Assembly: GCF_005924265.1 (NCBI RefSeq) | Contig: NZ_VCLB01000005.1 | Coordinates: 338,006-402,005 of the forward strand | Source of the DNA: Martelella lutilitoris | GTDB lineage: Bacteria; Pseudomonadota; Alphaproteobacteria; Rhizobiales; Rhizobiaceae | Reading direction: 5' to 3' | DNA: 64,000 nt | Shown: positions 1-10,289 of the stretch, one piece after another | How the letters are laid out: each line of letters starts with the position of its first letter | Position numbering within the stretch: the stretch's first letter is position 1 | Translations under genes and position numbers: made by a program | Notes under the pieces: generated by a model | What the model was told of the DNA's origin: nothing | The model's input: the letters and a program-made list of their open reading frames with translations, nothing else | Databases searched by the model: none

Positions 1-657
1 CAGTTCCCGGCCAAGCTCAATGACATCGAGGCGCTTCTGGCCGGCAACCGCATCTTCAAACAGCGCAATGTCGATATCGGCAATATCACGCTCGAGGATG
101 CCTTCGCCTGGGGCTTTTCCGGCCCGATGGTGCGCGGTTCGGGCGCGGCCTGGGACCTGCGTCGCGCGCAGCCCTACGAATGCTATTCCGACCTCGATTT
201 CGACGTGGTCATCGGCAAGAACGGCGACTGCTACGACCGCTGGGTTCTGCGCATCAACGAGATGCGCGAATCGGTGAAGATCATGAAGCAGTGCGTCGAG
301 CGGCTCCTCGGCGATGCCAAGACCGGCCCGTTCAATTCGATGGATGGCAAGGTCGTGCCGCCGAAGCGGGCGCAGATGAAGCGTTCGATGGAAGCGCTGA
401 TCCACCACTTCAAGCTCTACACAGAGGGCTATCATGTTCCGGAAGGCGAGGTTTATGCCGCCGTCGAGGCGCCCAAGGGCGAATTCGGCGTGTACCTTGT
501 TTCCGACGGCACCAACAAACCCTATCGCTGCAAGATCCGCGCGCCGGGCTTTGCCCATCTTTCCGCGATGGACTTCATGTCGAAGGGCCATCAGCTTGCC
601 GACGTCACCGCCATCATCGGGACGCTCGACATCGTGTTCGGTGAGGTGGACCGGTGA
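1..657 (+). CDS. nuoD: NADH-quinone oxidoreductase subunit D, 3' part
   Basis: This is the C-terminal part of the 49-kDa subunit of complex I, the peripheral-arm protein that helps form the quinone site. The frame is open from the first base, so the gene starts outside the window; about 218 residues are present. The segment with [11 protein letters not shown] and the following [18 protein letters not shown] is characteristic of NuoD. The end (FGEVDR, then TGA) is the normal family C-terminus. The next gene, nuoE, follows after 122 bp in the same direction, as in alphaproteobacterial nuo operons. Truncation is only by the window edge. Confidence 0.97.
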   Translation, partial: QFPAKLNDIEALLAGNRIFKQRNVDIGNITLEDAFAWGFSGPMVRGSGAAWDLRRAQPYECYSDLDFDVVIGKNGDCYDRWVLRINEMRESVKIMKQCVERLLGDAKTGPFNSMDGKVVPPKRAQMKRSMEALIHHFKLYTEGYHVPEGEVYAAVEAPKGEFGVYLVSDGTNKPYRCKIRAPGFAHLSAMDFMSKGHQLADVTAIIGTLDIVFGEVDR

Positions 658-779
658 GCGCTGACGCCTTTCAAATTTCAAGAATCGCTTTTTGCTGTCC
701 CGGACCGGTTGAAGGCCGGTGCCAGAACATGGGATATGCGAAAGCCGTGACCAGAACCTCCGAAGAGGTATAAGAGAGC

Positions 780-1742
780 ATGTCCGTTCGTCGACTAGCC
801 GATGAGAATGTCCAGCCTGCCGCTTTCGCGTTTTCAGACGAGAATGCCCGCTGGGCCGAAGCCACGATCAAGAAATATCCCGAAGGCCGCCAGCAGTCCG
901 CCGTGATCCCGCTTTTGATGCGGGCGCAGGAACAGGAAGGCTGGGTCACGCGCGCGGCGATCGAGAAGGTCGCCGACATGCTCTCCATGCCGTTGATCCG
1001 GGTGCTGGAGGTCGCGACCTTCTATACGCAGTTCCAGCTAAAGCCGGTTGGCACCAAGGCGCATATCCAGGTTTGCGGCACGACGCCGTGCATGCTGCGT
1101 GGCGCCGGCGATCTGATCAATGTCTGCAAGAAGAAGATCGGCGCCAAGGCCCTGGAGCCGAACGCCGAGGGGACGCTCTCCTGGGAAGAAGTCGAGTGCC
1201 AGGGCGCCTGCGCCAACGCCCCCATGGTGATGATCTTCAAGGACGCCTATGAGGACCTGACGCCGGAACGTCTGGAAGAAATCATCGATGCCTTCGAGGC
1301 CGGCCGCGGCGATGAGATCAAGCCCGGTCCGCAGATCGACCGGTGGTTCTCCGCGCCGGAGGGCGGGTTCACCTCGCTGACCGATGATGACGATGATGAT
1401 GCGGGCGCCGAAGACGAGACCGATGAGGGCGCAGGATCGCCGGAAGCGCTCGACGGGGCTGAAGGCGATCGTCCGCCGGCCGCCGACCGGAAGCCGGAAG
1501 ACCCGGACGATCTGAAGATGATTTCCGGCGTCGGTCCGAAGATCGAGACGCTTCTGAACGATATCGGCATCTACAAATTCGAGCAGATCGCCGCATGGAC
1601 GCCGGGCGAATGCGCCTGGGTCAATGCCTCGCTGAAGCTTGGCGGCCGCATCGAGCGTGATGAATGGCTGCGGCAGGCAGGCGTTCTCGCCAAGGGCGGG
1701 ATCGAGGAATATGAAAAAGTGTTCGGCAGAACAGCGCGCTAG
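780..1742 (+). CDS. nuoE: NADH-quinone oxidoreductase subunit E with C-terminal extension
   Basis: This is the 24-kDa thioredoxin-like [2Fe-2S] subunit of the NADH dehydrogenase module, partner of NuoF. The four cluster ligands are visible as C99-x4-C104 and C140-x3-C144. At 320 residues it is far longer than the roughly 165-residue E. coli protein. After residue 200 comes a very acidic linker containing a run of six Asp, then a small domain (about 243-315) with a helix-hairpin-helix-like segment, [19 protein letters not shown] similar tail is known in other rhizobial NuoE proteins; its job is not known to me. The TAG stop overlaps the AGGAG ribosome site of nuoF. Confidence 0.97.
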   Translation: MSVRRLADENVQPAAFAFSDENARWAEATIKKYPEGRQQSAVIPLLMRAQEQEGWVTRAAIEKVADMLSMPLIRVLEVATFYTQFQLKPVGTKAHIQVCGTTPCMLRGAGDLINVCKKKIGAKALEPNAEGTLSWEEVECQGACANAPMVMIFKDAYEDLTPERLEEIIDAFEAGRGDEIKPGPQIDRWFSAPEGGFTSLTDDDDDDAGAEDETDEGAGSPEALDGAEGDRPPAADRKPEDPDDLKMISGVGPKIETLLNDIGIYKFEQIAAWTPGECAWVNASLKLGGRIERDEWLRQAGVLAKGGIEEYEKVFGRTAR

Positions 1743-1751
1743 GAGTGAAGC

Positions 1752-3050
1752 ATGTTAAAAGACAAGGACCGCATCTTCACCAACCTCTACGGCCATCGCG
1801 ACAAGTCGCTGAAGGGCGCGATGGCGCGCGGCTCGTGGGACAATACCAAGGCGCTGGTTGACAAGGGCCGCGACTGGATCGTGCAGGAAATGAAGGATTC
1901 GGGTTTGCGCGGTCGCGGCGGCGCGGGCTTTCCGACCGGTCTCAAATGGTCGTTCATGCCCAAGGATGACCGCCCGCATTACCTCGTTGTCAATGCGGAC
2001 GAATCCGAGCCCGGCACCTGCAAGGACCGTGAGATCATGCGGCATGATCCGCATCACCTGATCGAGGGCTGCCTGCTGGCGGGCGTCGGAATGGGCGCGC
2101 ATACGGCCTATATCTACATCCGCGGCGAGTTCATGCGCGAGCGCGAGGCGCTGCAGGCGGCGATCGACGAGTGCTACGAGGCCGGTCTTCTCGGCAAGAA
2201 CAACAAGTGCGGCTGGGACATGGACGTGATCGTCCATCACGGCGCCGGCGCTTACATCTGCGGCGAGGAGACGGCGCTTCTGGAAAGCCTTGAGGGCAAG
2301 AAGGGCCAGCCTCGCCTGAAGCCGCCATTCCCGGCCAATATGGGACTTTATGGTCTTCCGACCACCGTGAACAACGTTGAATCGATCGCGGTTGCACCCA
2401 CGATCCTCAGGCGCGGCGCGAGCTGGTTCTCCTCCTTCGGCCGTCCCAACAATGTCGGCACCAAGGTGTTCATGGTCTCCGGCCATGTAAACCGGCCCTG
2501 CGTGGTGGAAGAAAGCCTCGGCATCACTTTCCGCGAATTGATCGAAAAGCATTGCGGCGGCATTCGCGGCGGCTGGAGCAACCTGCTTGCCGTGATCCCC
2601 GGCGGCGCGTCCTGCCCGGTGGTCAAGGGCGAGGACATGATGGACGTGCAGATGGACTTCGACGGTCTGCGCGAGGTGAAGTCCTCCTTCGGGACCGGCG
2701 GCGCCATCGTCATGGACAAGTCCACCGACATCATCAAGGCGATCGCAAGGCTTGCCGAATTCTTCAAGCATGAAAGCTGCGGCCAGTGCACGCCGTGCCG
2801 CGAAGGCACGGGCTGGATGTGGCGCGTGATGGAGCGCATGGTCGAAGGCCGCGCCCAGAAGCGCGAGATCGACATGCTGTTCGAGGTTACCAAACAGGTT
2901 GAAGGCCACACGATCTGCGCGCTCGGCGATGCCGCAGCCTGGCCGATCCAGGGCCTCATCCGCAATTTCCGTCCGGAAATCGAAAAGCGGATCGACCAGT
3001 ATACCGCCAACGCCACGTCGGACGGCGTGGTGATGGAAGCTGCGGAGTAA
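1752..3050 (+). CDS. nuoF: NADH-quinone oxidoreductase subunit F
   Basis: This is the 51-kDa subunit, which binds NADH and FMN and passes electrons to the N3 [4Fe-4S] cluster. The glycine-rich [13 protein letters not shown] at residues 54-66 belongs to the FMN/NADH site. The cluster ligands are C343-x2-C346-x2-C349 and C389. Length (432) is normal for the family. The start ATG is placed 6 nt after AGGAG (1741-1745), which overlaps the nuoE stop. The next gene starts 4 nt after the nuoF stop, so translation is probably coupled. Confidence 0.98.
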   Translation: MLKDKDRIFTNLYGHRDKSLKGAMARGSWDNTKALVDKGRDWIVQEMKDSGLRGRGGAGFPTGLKWSFMPKDDRPHYLVVNADESEPGTCKDREIMRHDPHHLIEGCLLAGVGMGAHTAYIYIRGEFMREREALQAAIDECYEAGLLGKNNKCGWDMDVIVHHGAGAYICGEETALLESLEGKKGQPRLKPPFPANMGLYGLPTTVNNVESIAVAPTILRRGASWFSSFGRPNNVGTKVFMVSGHVNRPCVVEESLGITFRELIEKHCGGIRGGWSNLLAVIPGGASCPVVKGEDMMDVQMDFDGLREVKSSFGTGGAIVMDKSTDIIKAIARLAEFFKHESCGQCTPCREGTGWMWRVMERMVEGRAQKREIDMLFEVTKQVEGHTICALGDAAAWPIQGLIRNFRPEIEKRIDQYTANATSDGVVMEAAE

Positions 3051-3054
3051 GGCA

Positions 3055-3414
3055 ATGGACATCCACGGACAGGCCACACGCATCGACGCAAGCAAGAGCG
3101 ATCTTTCCGGATCGGCTTTCGACGACGTCAACCTGTCCGGGGTTTCCTGCGAAAACGTCAATCTCTCGGGTGGCAGCTATCGCAAGGTTACGCTGTCCGG
3201 CTCCAGCTTTAACGATGCGAACATGTCGGGCTGCAGCGTCGAGAATGTGAACATGTCGGGTTGGCGTGCCAACAACGTGAACTTTTCCGGCATGATCGTG
3301 ACGGATGCCAATCTCTCGGGTGTCTCGATTAGCGACTGCCGTGTGGATGGCATGACGATTGAAGGCATCGATGTCGGCGCATTGCTGGCGCTGTGGAAAG
3401 AACACAAGGCTTGA
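3055..3414 (+). CDS. Pentapeptide-repeat protein within the nuo operon
   Basis: A 119-residue protein made almost wholly of a ten-residue repeat (two pentapeptides): NLSG, NLSG, TLSG, NMSG, NMSG, NFSG and NLSG recur at steps of ten from about residue 28 to 92, each followed by a second pentad such as xSxxNV. This predicts a right-handed quadrilateral beta-helix of about four coils, capped by a helical tail (DVGALLALWKEHKA). There is no signal peptide or membrane segment, so it should be cytoplasmic. It starts 4 nt after nuoF and is followed by nuoG, so it is co-transcribed with complex I. It is not a classical Nuo subunit. A role in assembly or in binding the NuoE/F/G module is inference from position only. 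Confidence 0.85.
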   Translation: MDIHGQATRIDASKSDLSGSAFDDVNLSGVSCENVNLSGGSYRKVTLSGSSFNDANMSGCSVENVNMSGWRANNVNFSGMIVTDANLSGVSISDCRVDGMTIEGIDVGALLALWKEHKA

Positions 3415-3499
3415 GGCGGAGCCCCGATAGGGCATACGCAATCGAGAATGGAATGCCGACGACCTCTTGGGGAGCATCGGCGAAGCGGGAAGAACGGAT

Positions 3500-5581
3500 A
3501 TGGTAAATCTGATTGTAGACGGCAAGGAAATCGAGGTTCCCGACCACTACACGCTGTTGCAGGCGGCTGAGTCGGCAGGCGCCGAAATTCCGCGCTTCTG
3601 CTTTCACGAGCGGCTGTCGATTGCCGGCAATTGCCGTATGTGCCTCATTCAGGTGAAGGGCGGACCGCCGAAGCCGGCAGCGTCCTGCGCCATGGGCGTG
3701 AAGGATATTCGCGGCGGCCCGGACGGCTCGCTGCCGGAAATCTATACCAAGACGCCGATGGTGAAGAAGGCGCGCGAAGGGGTGATGGAGTTCCTGCTCA
3801 TCAACCATCCGCTCGATTGCCCGATCTGCGACCAGGGCGGCGAATGCGACTTGCAGGACCAGGCCATGGCCTTCGGCATCGACGCGTCGCGCTATCAGGA
3901 AGACAAGCGCGCCGTCGAGGACAAGTATATCGGCCCGCTGGTGAAGACGGTGATGAACCGCTGCATCCACTGCACGCGCTGCGTCCGCTTCACCACGGAA
4001 GTGGCCGGCATTTCCGAGCTTGGCCTGATCGGCCGCGGCGAGGATGCCGAGATCACCACCTATCTGGAACAGGCGATGACGTCGGAACTGCAGGGCAATG
4101 TTGTCGACCTCTGCCCGGTCGGCGCGCTGACCTCCAAGCCCTTCGCCTTCACCGCCCGTCCGTGGGAGCTGAACAAGACCGAATCGATCGACGTCATGGA
4201 TGCCGTCGGCTCGGCGATCCGCGTCGATACGCGCGGTCGCGAAGTGATGCGCATCATGCCGCGCGTCAATGAAGAGGTGAATGAGGAGTGGATCTCCGAC
4301 AAGACCCGCTTCATCTGGGACGGTCTGCGCACCCAGCGCATCGACAAGCCCTATATCCGCGTCAACGGCCGCCTGCAGGCCTCCAACTGGAATGATGCCT
4401 TTGCCGCGATCAAGTCGGCGGTCAACGGCGTTGCCGGTGACCGGATCGGCGCGATTGCCGGCGATCTGGCAAGCGTCGAGGAAATGTACGCGCTGAAGGG
4501 CCTGATGGCGTCGCTCGGCTCGGCCAATATCGACTGTCGTCAGGATGGGACGAAGCTTGATCCTGCGAATGGCCGCGCAAGCTATCTGTTCAACCCGACG
4601 ATCGAAGGCATTGAGAATGCTGACGCTCTGCTGATCATCGGCGCAAACCCGCGCTTCGAGGCTTCGGTGTTGAACGCGCGCATCCGCAAGCGCTTCCGCA
4701 AGGCCAATTTTCCGATCGCCGTGATCGGCGAGCAGGCCGACCTGCGCTACGATTACGAATATCTCGGCGCCGGTCCGCAGACGTTGTCGGATCTCGCCTC
4801 CGGTTCGCTCGGTTTCCTCGACGTTTTGAAGAAGGCCGAACGTCCGATCATCATGGTCGGGCAGGGCGCATTGTCGCGCGAAGACGGCGCGGCCGTGCTG
4901 GCCAAGGCGGCTCAGCTTGCCGGCGATGTCGGCGCGGTGACGGTAGACTGGAACGGCTTTGCCGTGCTGCACACCGCGGCCTCGCGCGTCGGCGGCCTCG
5001 ACATCGGCTTCGTGCCGGGCGAGGGCGGCAAGGATGCGGCCCGGATGCTCGGCGATACGGATGTTCTCTTCCTGCTCGGCGCCGACGAACTCGATTTCTC
5101 CGCCAAGAAAGCCGCTTTCACCGTCTATATCGGTTCGCACGGCGATGCCGGCGCGATGAACGCCGACGTGGTTCTGCCGGCGGCGACCTACACGGAAAAG
5201 TCGGGCACCTATGTCAACACCGAGGGCCGTGTGCAGATGACCAACCGCGCAGGCTTTGCACCGGGTGACGCGCGCGAGGACTGGGCGGTGCTCAGGGCGC
5301 TTTCGGGCGTCCTCGGCAAGACGCTGCCTTACGATTCGCTGATGGCGCTGCGGGCCGCGCTTTACGGCGAGTATCCGCACCTCGCCGCGCTTGACGCGAT
5401 CGCTGACGCTGATATCAAGGCGGTCGAAACGGCGGCATCGAAGGGTGGGGATCTCGCAGAAGCCGGTTTCGTCTCGCCGATCACCGATTTCTACCTGACC
5501 AACCCGATTGCCCGGGCCTCTGCCGTGATGGCCGAATGCTCGGCGCTGGCGCGCAATAATTTCAAGGCAGCGGCGGAATAA
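3500..5581 (+). CDS. nuoG: NADH-quinone oxidoreductase subunit G
   Basis: This is the 75-kDa iron-sulfur subunit of complex I, carrying electrons from the NADH module toward NuoI. The N-terminal ferredoxin domain has the [2Fe-2S] ligands ([15 protein letters not shown]). Next comes the His/Cys N5 site, [14 protein letters not shown], then CIHCTRC for a [4Fe-4S] cluster, then a molybdopterin-oxidoreductase-like region without catalytic function in this family. I chose ATG 3500 ([14 protein letters not shown]) instead of the in-frame TTG at 3467 because it gives the usual alphaproteobacterial N-terminus and length (693 aa). About 85 bp separate it from the pentapeptide gene; nuoH follows after 10 bp. 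Confidence 0.97.
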   Translation: MVNLIVDGKEIEVPDHYTLLQAAESAGAEIPRFCFHERLSIAGNCRMCLIQVKGGPPKPAASCAMGVKDIRGGPDGSLPEIYTKTPMVKKAREGVMEFLLINHPLDCPICDQGGECDLQDQAMAFGIDASRYQEDKRAVEDKYIGPLVKTVMNRCIHCTRCVRFTTEVAGISELGLIGRGEDAEITTYLEQAMTSELQGNVVDLCPVGALTSKPFAFTARPWELNKTESIDVMDAVGSAIRVDTRGREVMRIMPRVNEEVNEEWISDKTRFIWDGLRTQRIDKPYIRVNGRLQASNWNDAFAAIKSAVNGVAGDRIGAIAGDLASVEEMYALKGLMASLGSANIDCRQDGTKLDPANGRASYLFNPTIEGIENADALLIIGANPRFEASVLNARIRKRFRKANFPIAVIGEQADLRYDYEYLGAGPQTLSDLASGSLGFLDVLKKAERPIIMVGQGALSREDGAAVLAKAAQLAGDVGAVTVDWNGFAVLHTAASRVGGLDIGFVPGEGGKDAARMLGDTDVLFLLGADELDFSAKKAAFTVYIGSHGDAGAMNADVVLPAATYTEKSGTYVNTEGRVQMTNRAGFAPGDAREDWAVLRALSGVLGKTLPYDSLMALRAALYGEYPHLAALDAIADADIKAVETAASKGGDLAEAGFVSPITDFYLTNPIARASAVMAECSALARNNFKAAAE

Positions 5582-5591
5582 GGACCGAACA

Positions 5592-6638
5592 ATGGATTCT
5601 TTTGTCTCAACCTATCTCTGGCCCGGACTGATCATGGTTGGTCAGTCTCTGCTGCTGCTGGTCCTTCTGCTTGTCGGTATCGCCTTCATCCTGCTGGCCG
5701 ACCGCAAGATCTGGGCTGCCGTGCAGATGCGTCGCGGCCCGAATGTGGTGGGTCCCTTCGGCCTGTTCCAGTCCTTTGCCGACCTGTTCAAGTTCGTGCT
5801 GAAGGAGCCGATCATCCCGGCGAGCGCCGACAAGGTCGTGTTCCTGCTAGCGCCGCTGATCACGGTGACGCTGGCGCTCGCCACCTGGGCCGTCATCCCC
5901 TTTGCCGACGGCTGGGTGATCGCCAACATCAATATCGGCATTCTTTATGTTTTCGCCATTTCCTCGCTTGAGGTCTATGGCGTGATCATGGGCGGCTGGG
6001 CGTCGAACTCGAAATACGCCTTTCTCGGCTCGCTGCGTTCGGCGGCGCAGATGGTGTCCTACGAAGTCTCGATCGGCCTCGTCATCGTCACCGTGCTTCT
6101 GACGGTCGGGTCGCTGAACCTTTCGGATATCGTCTACGCCCAGCAGACCGGTCTCGGCACCATGCTTGGTCTGCCGAATTCGTTCCTCGACTGGAACTGG
6201 CTGGCGCTGTTCCCGATGTTCATCGTGTTCTTCATCTCGGCGCTCGCCGAAACCAACCGTCCGCCCTTCGACCTTCCGGAAGCGGAATCGGAACTGGTCG
6301 CCGGCTTCATGGTCGAATACGGCTCGACCCCGTACATGATGTTCATGCTCGGCGAATATGCGGCCATCGTCTTGATGTGTGCGCTGACGACGACGCTGTT
6401 CCTCGGCGGCTGGCTGCCGATCATCGATGTCGCGGTGCTGAACTGGATCCCGGGCGTCATCTGGTTCCTGATCAAGGTGCTGCTGTGCTTCTTCATGTTC
6501 GGCATGGTGAAGGCATTCGTGCCGCGCTACCGCTATGACCAACTGATGCGTCTCGGTTGGAAGGTCTTTCTTCCGCTGTCGCTCGCCATGGTCGTCATTG
6601 TGGCCTTCGTTGTGAAACTGACCGGCTGGGTGGGCTGA
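5592..6638 (+). CDS. nuoH: NADH-quinone oxidoreductase subunit H
   Basis: This is the membrane subunit at the junction of the peripheral and membrane arms, forming part of the quinone cavity. It is 348 residues with about eight hydrophobic segments. Family hallmarks are [19 protein letters not shown] in the first loop and the acidic [20 protein letters not shown] loop, which faces the quinone channel. Length matches the family. It lies 10 bp after nuoG and 40 bp before nuoI. Confidence 0.98.
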   Translation: MDSFVSTYLWPGLIMVGQSLLLLVLLLVGIAFILLADRKIWAAVQMRRGPNVVGPFGLFQSFADLFKFVLKEPIIPASADKVVFLLAPLITVTLALATWAVIPFADGWVIANINIGILYVFAISSLEVYGVIMGGWASNSKYAFLGSLRSAAQMVSYEVSIGLVIVTVLLTVGSLNLSDIVYAQQTGLGTMLGLPNSFLDWNWLALFPMFIVFFISALAETNRPPFDLPEAESELVAGFMVEYGSTPYMMFMLGEYAAIVLMCALTTTLFLGGWLPIIDVAVLNWIPGVIWFLIKVLLCFFMFGMVKAFVPRYRYDQLMRLGWKVFLPLSLAMVVIVAFVVKLTGWVG

Positions 6639-6678
6639 TTGATGGTGCTTTTCCAAGCGCCGGATTGGAGAATTTGAA

Positions 6679-7170
6679 ATGGGTTCTGTTGCTCAGGCTT
6701 TCAATGCCGTCTTCCTGAAGGAGTTCGTCGGGGCGTTCTTTCTGACGATGCGCTACTTCTTCGCCCAGAAGTCGACGGTCAATTATCCCTTCGAAAAGGG
6801 ACCGGTGAGCCCGCGCTTTCGCGGCGAGCATGCGCTGCGCCGTTATCCCAACGGCGAGGAACGCTGCATTGCCTGCAAGCTGTGTGAGGCGATCTGTCCC
6901 GCCCAGGCGATCACCATCGAGGCCGGCCCGCGCCGCAATGACGGCACGCGCCGCACGGTGCGCTACGACATCGACATGGTGAAATGCATCTATTGCGGCT
7001 TCTGTCAGGAGGCATGTCCGGTTGAAGCCATCGTCGAGGGGCCGAATTTCGAGTTCGCCACCGAGACGCGTGAAGAGCTGTACTACGACAAGGAACGTCT
7101 CCTCGCCAATGGCGACCGGTGGGAGCGCGAGATCGGGCAGAACATTGCCATGGACGCGCCCTACCGCTGA
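6679..7170 (+). CDS. nuoI: NADH-quinone oxidoreductase subunit I
   Basis: This is the 23-kDa ferredoxin-like subunit that carries the N6a and N6b [4Fe-4S] clusters and delivers electrons to the terminal N2 site. Two complete 8Fe ferredoxin motifs are visible: C63-x2-C66-x2-C69-x3-C73P and C103-x2-C106-x2-C109-x3-C113P. The first 30 residues form the amphipathic helix that lies along the membrane. At 163 residues it is the normal length. A 136-bp spacer follows before nuoJ; I see no gene or clear hairpin in it. Confidence 0.98.
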   Translation: MGSVAQAFNAVFLKEFVGAFFLTMRYFFAQKSTVNYPFEKGPVSPRFRGEHALRRYPNGEERCIACKLCEAICPAQAITIEAGPRRNDGTRRTVRYDIDMVKCIYCGFCQEACPVEAIVEGPNFEFATETREELYYDKERLLANGDRWEREIGQNIAMDAPYR

Positions 7171-7306
7171 GACGCATGACACATGCCGGGCGGCGCGTTG
7201 CCGCTCGGAGTTGACGAACTGAGAACGGAAAGCCTGGCCAATCGGCGGGTTTTTCAATGAGACGCGTCCGGGGCTACCGCGACGTACAGGAAGAGAAGGC
7301 ACCAAG

Positions 7307-7921
7307 ATGGGTCTCCAGGCTCTTTTTTTCTATATTTTCGCGTTTATCGCCGTGGCCTCGGCGTTCATGGTGATTTCCGCGCGGAACCCGGTCCATTCGG
7401 TCCTGTTTCTGATCGTGGTGTTCGTGAACGCCGCTGCGCTGTTCATCCTGGCCGGCGCGGAATATCTCGGCCTGTTGCTGCTCGTCGTCTATGTCGGCGC
7501 GGTCGCGGTGCTGTTCCTCTTCGTGGTGATGATGCTGGACATCGACTTCACCGCGCTCAGGTCCGGCATTCTGCGCTACGCGCCGGTCGGCGCGCTGATC
7601 GGTATCGTGCTTCTGGCCGAACTGATCGTGGTCGTCGGCGGTACCTTCATCTCGCCGGAGATCGCCTCCAACACGGCCATGCCGATGGACCCCTTGTCTG
7701 AAACATCCAGCGTTCAGGCGATCGGCGACGTGATCTACACGCACTACGCCTATTTCTTCCAGGTCGCAGGGCTGATCCTGCTGGTGGCCATGATCGGCGC
7801 GATCGTTCTGACGCTCAAGCATCGCACCGACGTCAAGCGCCAGAACATCGGCAAGCAGGTGGCGCGCACGCCCGAGACGGCGCACGAGGTCGTCAAGGTC
7901 AAGCCCGGACAGGGCCTATAA
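7307..7921 (+). CDS. nuoJ: NADH-quinone oxidoreductase subunit J
   Basis: This is a proton-channel membrane subunit of complex I (ND6 homologue). It has 204 residues with five hydrophobic segments and the conserved GAEYLGLLLLVVYVGAVAVLF region, in which helix 3 carries the pi-bulge in known structures. The polar C-terminal tail (about 165-204) is typical of alphaproteobacteria. A GA-rich ribosome site (AGGAAGAGAAGG) precedes the ATG. It is in the operon with nuoK 42 bp downstream. Confidence 0.97.
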   Translation: MGLQALFFYIFAFIAVASAFMVISARNPVHSVLFLIVVFVNAAALFILAGAEYLGLLLLVVYVGAVAVLFLFVVMMLDIDFTALRSGILRYAPVGALIGIVLLAELIVVVGGTFISPEIASNTAMPMDPLSETSSVQAIGDVIYTHYAYFFQVAGLILLVAMIGAIVLTLKHRTDVKRQNIGKQVARTPETAHEVVKVKPGQGL

Positions 7922-7963
7922 TTTAAGAGAATTCAGCAGGGATACGGACTCAAGGACAGAGCA

Positions 7964-8272
7964 ATGGAAATCGGACTTTCCCACTACCTGACGGTCAGTG
8001 CCATACTTTTCACGATCGGCGTTTTCGGCATCTTCCTGAACCGGAAGAACGTCATCATCATTCTCATGTCCATCGAGCTGATCCTGCTTTCGGTCAATCT
8101 CAACATGGTCGCCTTCTCCGCCTTCCTGAACGATCTGGTCGGCCAGGTCTTCGCGCTCTTCATCCTCACGGTGGCGGCGGCGGAAGCGGCGATCGGACTG
8201 GCGATCCTCGTGGTGTTCTATCGCAACCGCGGCTCGATTGCGGTCGAAGACGTCAATATGATGAAGGGCTGA
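7964..8272 (+). CDS. nuoK: NADH-quinone oxidoreductase subunit K
   Basis: This is the small ND4L-type membrane subunit of 102 residues with three transmembrane segments. The conserved acidic residues thought to take part in proton transfer are present in [12 protein letters not shown] (helix 2) and in [13 protein letters not shown] (helix 3). It lies between nuoJ and nuoL in the standard order; nuoL begins 7 bp after its stop. Confidence 0.97.
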   Translation: MEIGLSHYLTVSAILFTIGVFGIFLNRKNVIIILMSIELILLSVNLNMVAFSAFLNDLVGQVFALFILTVAAAEAAIGLAILVVFYRNRGSIAVEDVNMMKG

Positions 8273-8279
8273 CCTCCAG

Positions 8280-10289
8280 ATGATCTACAAACTCATCATT
8301 TTCCTGCCGTTGCTCGGCTTCCTCATCGCGGGCCTCTTCGGAAACCGGATCGGCGCCAAGGCGACCGAGTGGGTGACCATCGCCTTCATGGTGGTCGCCG
8401 CCATCCTGTCCTGGTACGTCTTCATCTCGGTCGGATTCCTTTCTCACGCCGAGGATCTGGTGATCCAGGTGCCGGTCATGCAGTGGATCTCCTCCGGCGA
8501 CATCGACGTCGCCTGGTCGCTCCGGATCGACACGCTGACGGCGGTCATGCTGGTCGTGGTCAACACCGTCTCCTGTCTCGTCCACCTCTATTCGGTGGGC
8601 TACATGCATGATGACCCGCATCGTCCGCGTTTCTTCGCCTACCTGTCGCTGTTCACCTTCGCCATGCTGTCGCTGGTGACCTCCGACAACCTGTTGCAGA
8701 TGTTCTTCGGCTGGGAAGGCGTCGGTCTTGCCTCCTATCTGCTGATCGGCTTCTGGTACAAGAAGCCGTCGGCCTGCGCCGCCGCGATGAAGGCCTTCAT
8801 CGTCAACCGTGTCGGCGACTTCGGTTTCCTGCTCGGCATCGCCGGTCTGTTCTTCCTGGCGCACACGATCAATTTCGACCCGATCTTTGCCGCCGCCGAG
8901 CGCATCGCCGATGACCACGCTGCCGCCGTTGCTGCCGGCGAGCACGTTGCGGTGCTGCACTTCCTCGGCATGGACCTCACCCTGATGCATGCGATCACCG
9001 CGATCTGCCTTCTGCTGTTCATGGGCGCGATGGGCAAGTCGGCGCAGTTCCTGCTGCACACCTGGCTGCCGGACGCGATGGAAGGCCCGACCCCGGTTTC
9101 GGCCCTTATCCACGCCGCGACCATGGTGACCGCCGGTGTCTTCCTGGTGGCGCGCATGTCGCCTCTGTTCGAACTCTCGCCTTCCGCGCTCACCTTCGTC
9201 ACGCTGATCGGTTCGATCACGGCGCTCTTTGCCGCTACCATCGGCCTGGTGCAGAACGACATCAAGCGCGTGATCGCCTATTCGACCTGTTCGCAGCTCG
9301 GCTATATGTTTGCCGCACTCGGGGCAGGGGCCTACGGCGCCGCCGTCTTCCACCTCTTTACCCACGCCTTCTTCAAGGCGCTTCTGTTCCTTTGCGCCGG
9401 TTCGGTCATCCATGCCGTTTCCGGCGATCAGGACATGCGTCGCATGGGCGGCCTCAGGAAGCATATCCCGATCACCTTCTGGGGCATGATCTTCGGTACG
9501 CTCGCCATTACCGGAGTCGGCATTCCCGGCACGGTCATCGGTGCGGCCGGCTTCTTTTCCAAGGATGCGATCATCGAGGCGGCCTTCGTTTCGGCAAGCC
9601 CGCTTGCAGGCTTCTCTTTCTGGGCGCTGGTTATCGCCGCAGTCCTGACGGCGTTCTATTCATGGCGCCTCATCTTCATGACCTTCTTCGGCAAGCCGCG
9701 CGCGTCTTCCGATGTGATGCACCATGTTCATGAATCGCCCTGGGTCATGCTGATCCCGCTGATCGTGCTCTCGGTCGGTGCGCTCTTTGCCGGCGTCGTC
9801 TTCGCCGAGTTCTTCTACGGCCACGACTACAGCGAATTCTGGAAGGGCGCTCTGTTTACCGGCCCGCACAACGAGGTTCTGGAGGAGCACCATCACGTGG
9901 CGCTCTGGGTCAAGCTCTCGCCGTTCTTCGCCATGCTGATCGGTACCGCAGTCGCGATCTACATGTACCTGATCAAGCCGTCCTCGGCGAAGGCGACGGC
10001 CAAGGCCTTCCCCCGGATCTACGCATTCCTGCTCAACAAGTGGTATTTCGATGAACTGTACGACTTCCTGTTCGTCCGTCCCGCCAAGAAGCTCGGGCAC
10101 TTCCTGTGGCAGAAGGGGGATGTGGGCGTGATTGACCGGTTCGGACCGAACGGCATCGCTGCGCTTGTCGTCGATGTCACCAACCGCGTGGTCAAGCTGC
10201 AGTCCGGCTATGTTTACCACTATGCGTTTGCAATGCTGATCGGCCTTGCCGCTCTTGTAACGTGGATGATGCTCGGAGGGGCGCTGTAA
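8280..10289 (+). CDS. nuoL: NADH-quinone oxidoreductase subunit L
   Basis: This is the distal antiporter-like proton-pumping subunit of complex I, 669 residues with many transmembrane helices. The family motif [19 protein letters not shown] is present, and conserved lysine and histidine sites occur in [20 protein letters not shown] and [14 protein letters not shown]. The long C-terminal part contains the lateral helix and last membrane segment. The TAA stop overlaps the ATG of nuoM by one base. Confidence 0.98.
   Translation: MIYKLIIFLPLLGFLIAGLFGNRIGAKATEWVTIAFMVVAAILSWYVFISVGFLSHAEDLVIQVPVMQWISSGDIDVAWSLRIDTLTAVMLVVVNTVSCLVHLYSVGYMHDDPHRPRFFAYLSLFTFAMLSLVTSDNLLQMFFGWEGVGLASYLLIGFWYKKPSACAAAMKAFIVNRVGDFGFLLGIAGLFFLAHTINFDPIFAAAERIADDHAAAVAAGEHVAVLHFLGMDLTLMHAITAICLLLFMGAMGKSAQFLLHTWLPDAMEGPTPVSALIHAATMVTAGVFLVARMSPLFELSPSALTFVTLIGSITALFAATIGLVQNDIKRVIAYSTCSQLGYMFAALGAGAYGAAVFHLFTHAFFKALLFLCAGSVIHAVSGDQDMRRMGGLRKHIPITFWGMIFGTLAITGVGIPGTVIGAAGFFSKDAIIEAAFVSASPLAGFSFWALVIAAVLTAFYSWRLIFMTFFGKPRASSDVMHHVHESPWVMLIPLIVLSVGALFAGVVFAEFFYGHDYSEFWKGALFTGPHNEVLEEHHHVALWVKLSPFFAMLIGTAVAIYMYLIKPSSAKATAKAFPRIYAFLLNKWYFDELYDFLFVRPAKKLGHFLWQKGDVGVIDRFGPNGIAALVVDVTNRVVKLQSGYVYHYAFAMLIGLAALVTWMMLGGAL

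Noticed and set aside
1755..3161. Long open frame on the minus strand opposite nuoF
   Set aside because: It mirrors the codon pattern of a high-GC gene, has no recognisable domain, and overlaps a certain gene completely. The same applies to the minus-strand frames opposite nuoG (3329-5380), nuoM (10220-11842), nuoN (11839-13293) and lolC/E-lolD (28250-30226).
3100..3345. Periodic 30-bp DNA pattern resembling a repeat array
   Set aside because: The period comes from the ten-residue pentapeptide repeats of a coding gene; the units differ at the third codon positions, so this is not a CRISPR or a satellite.
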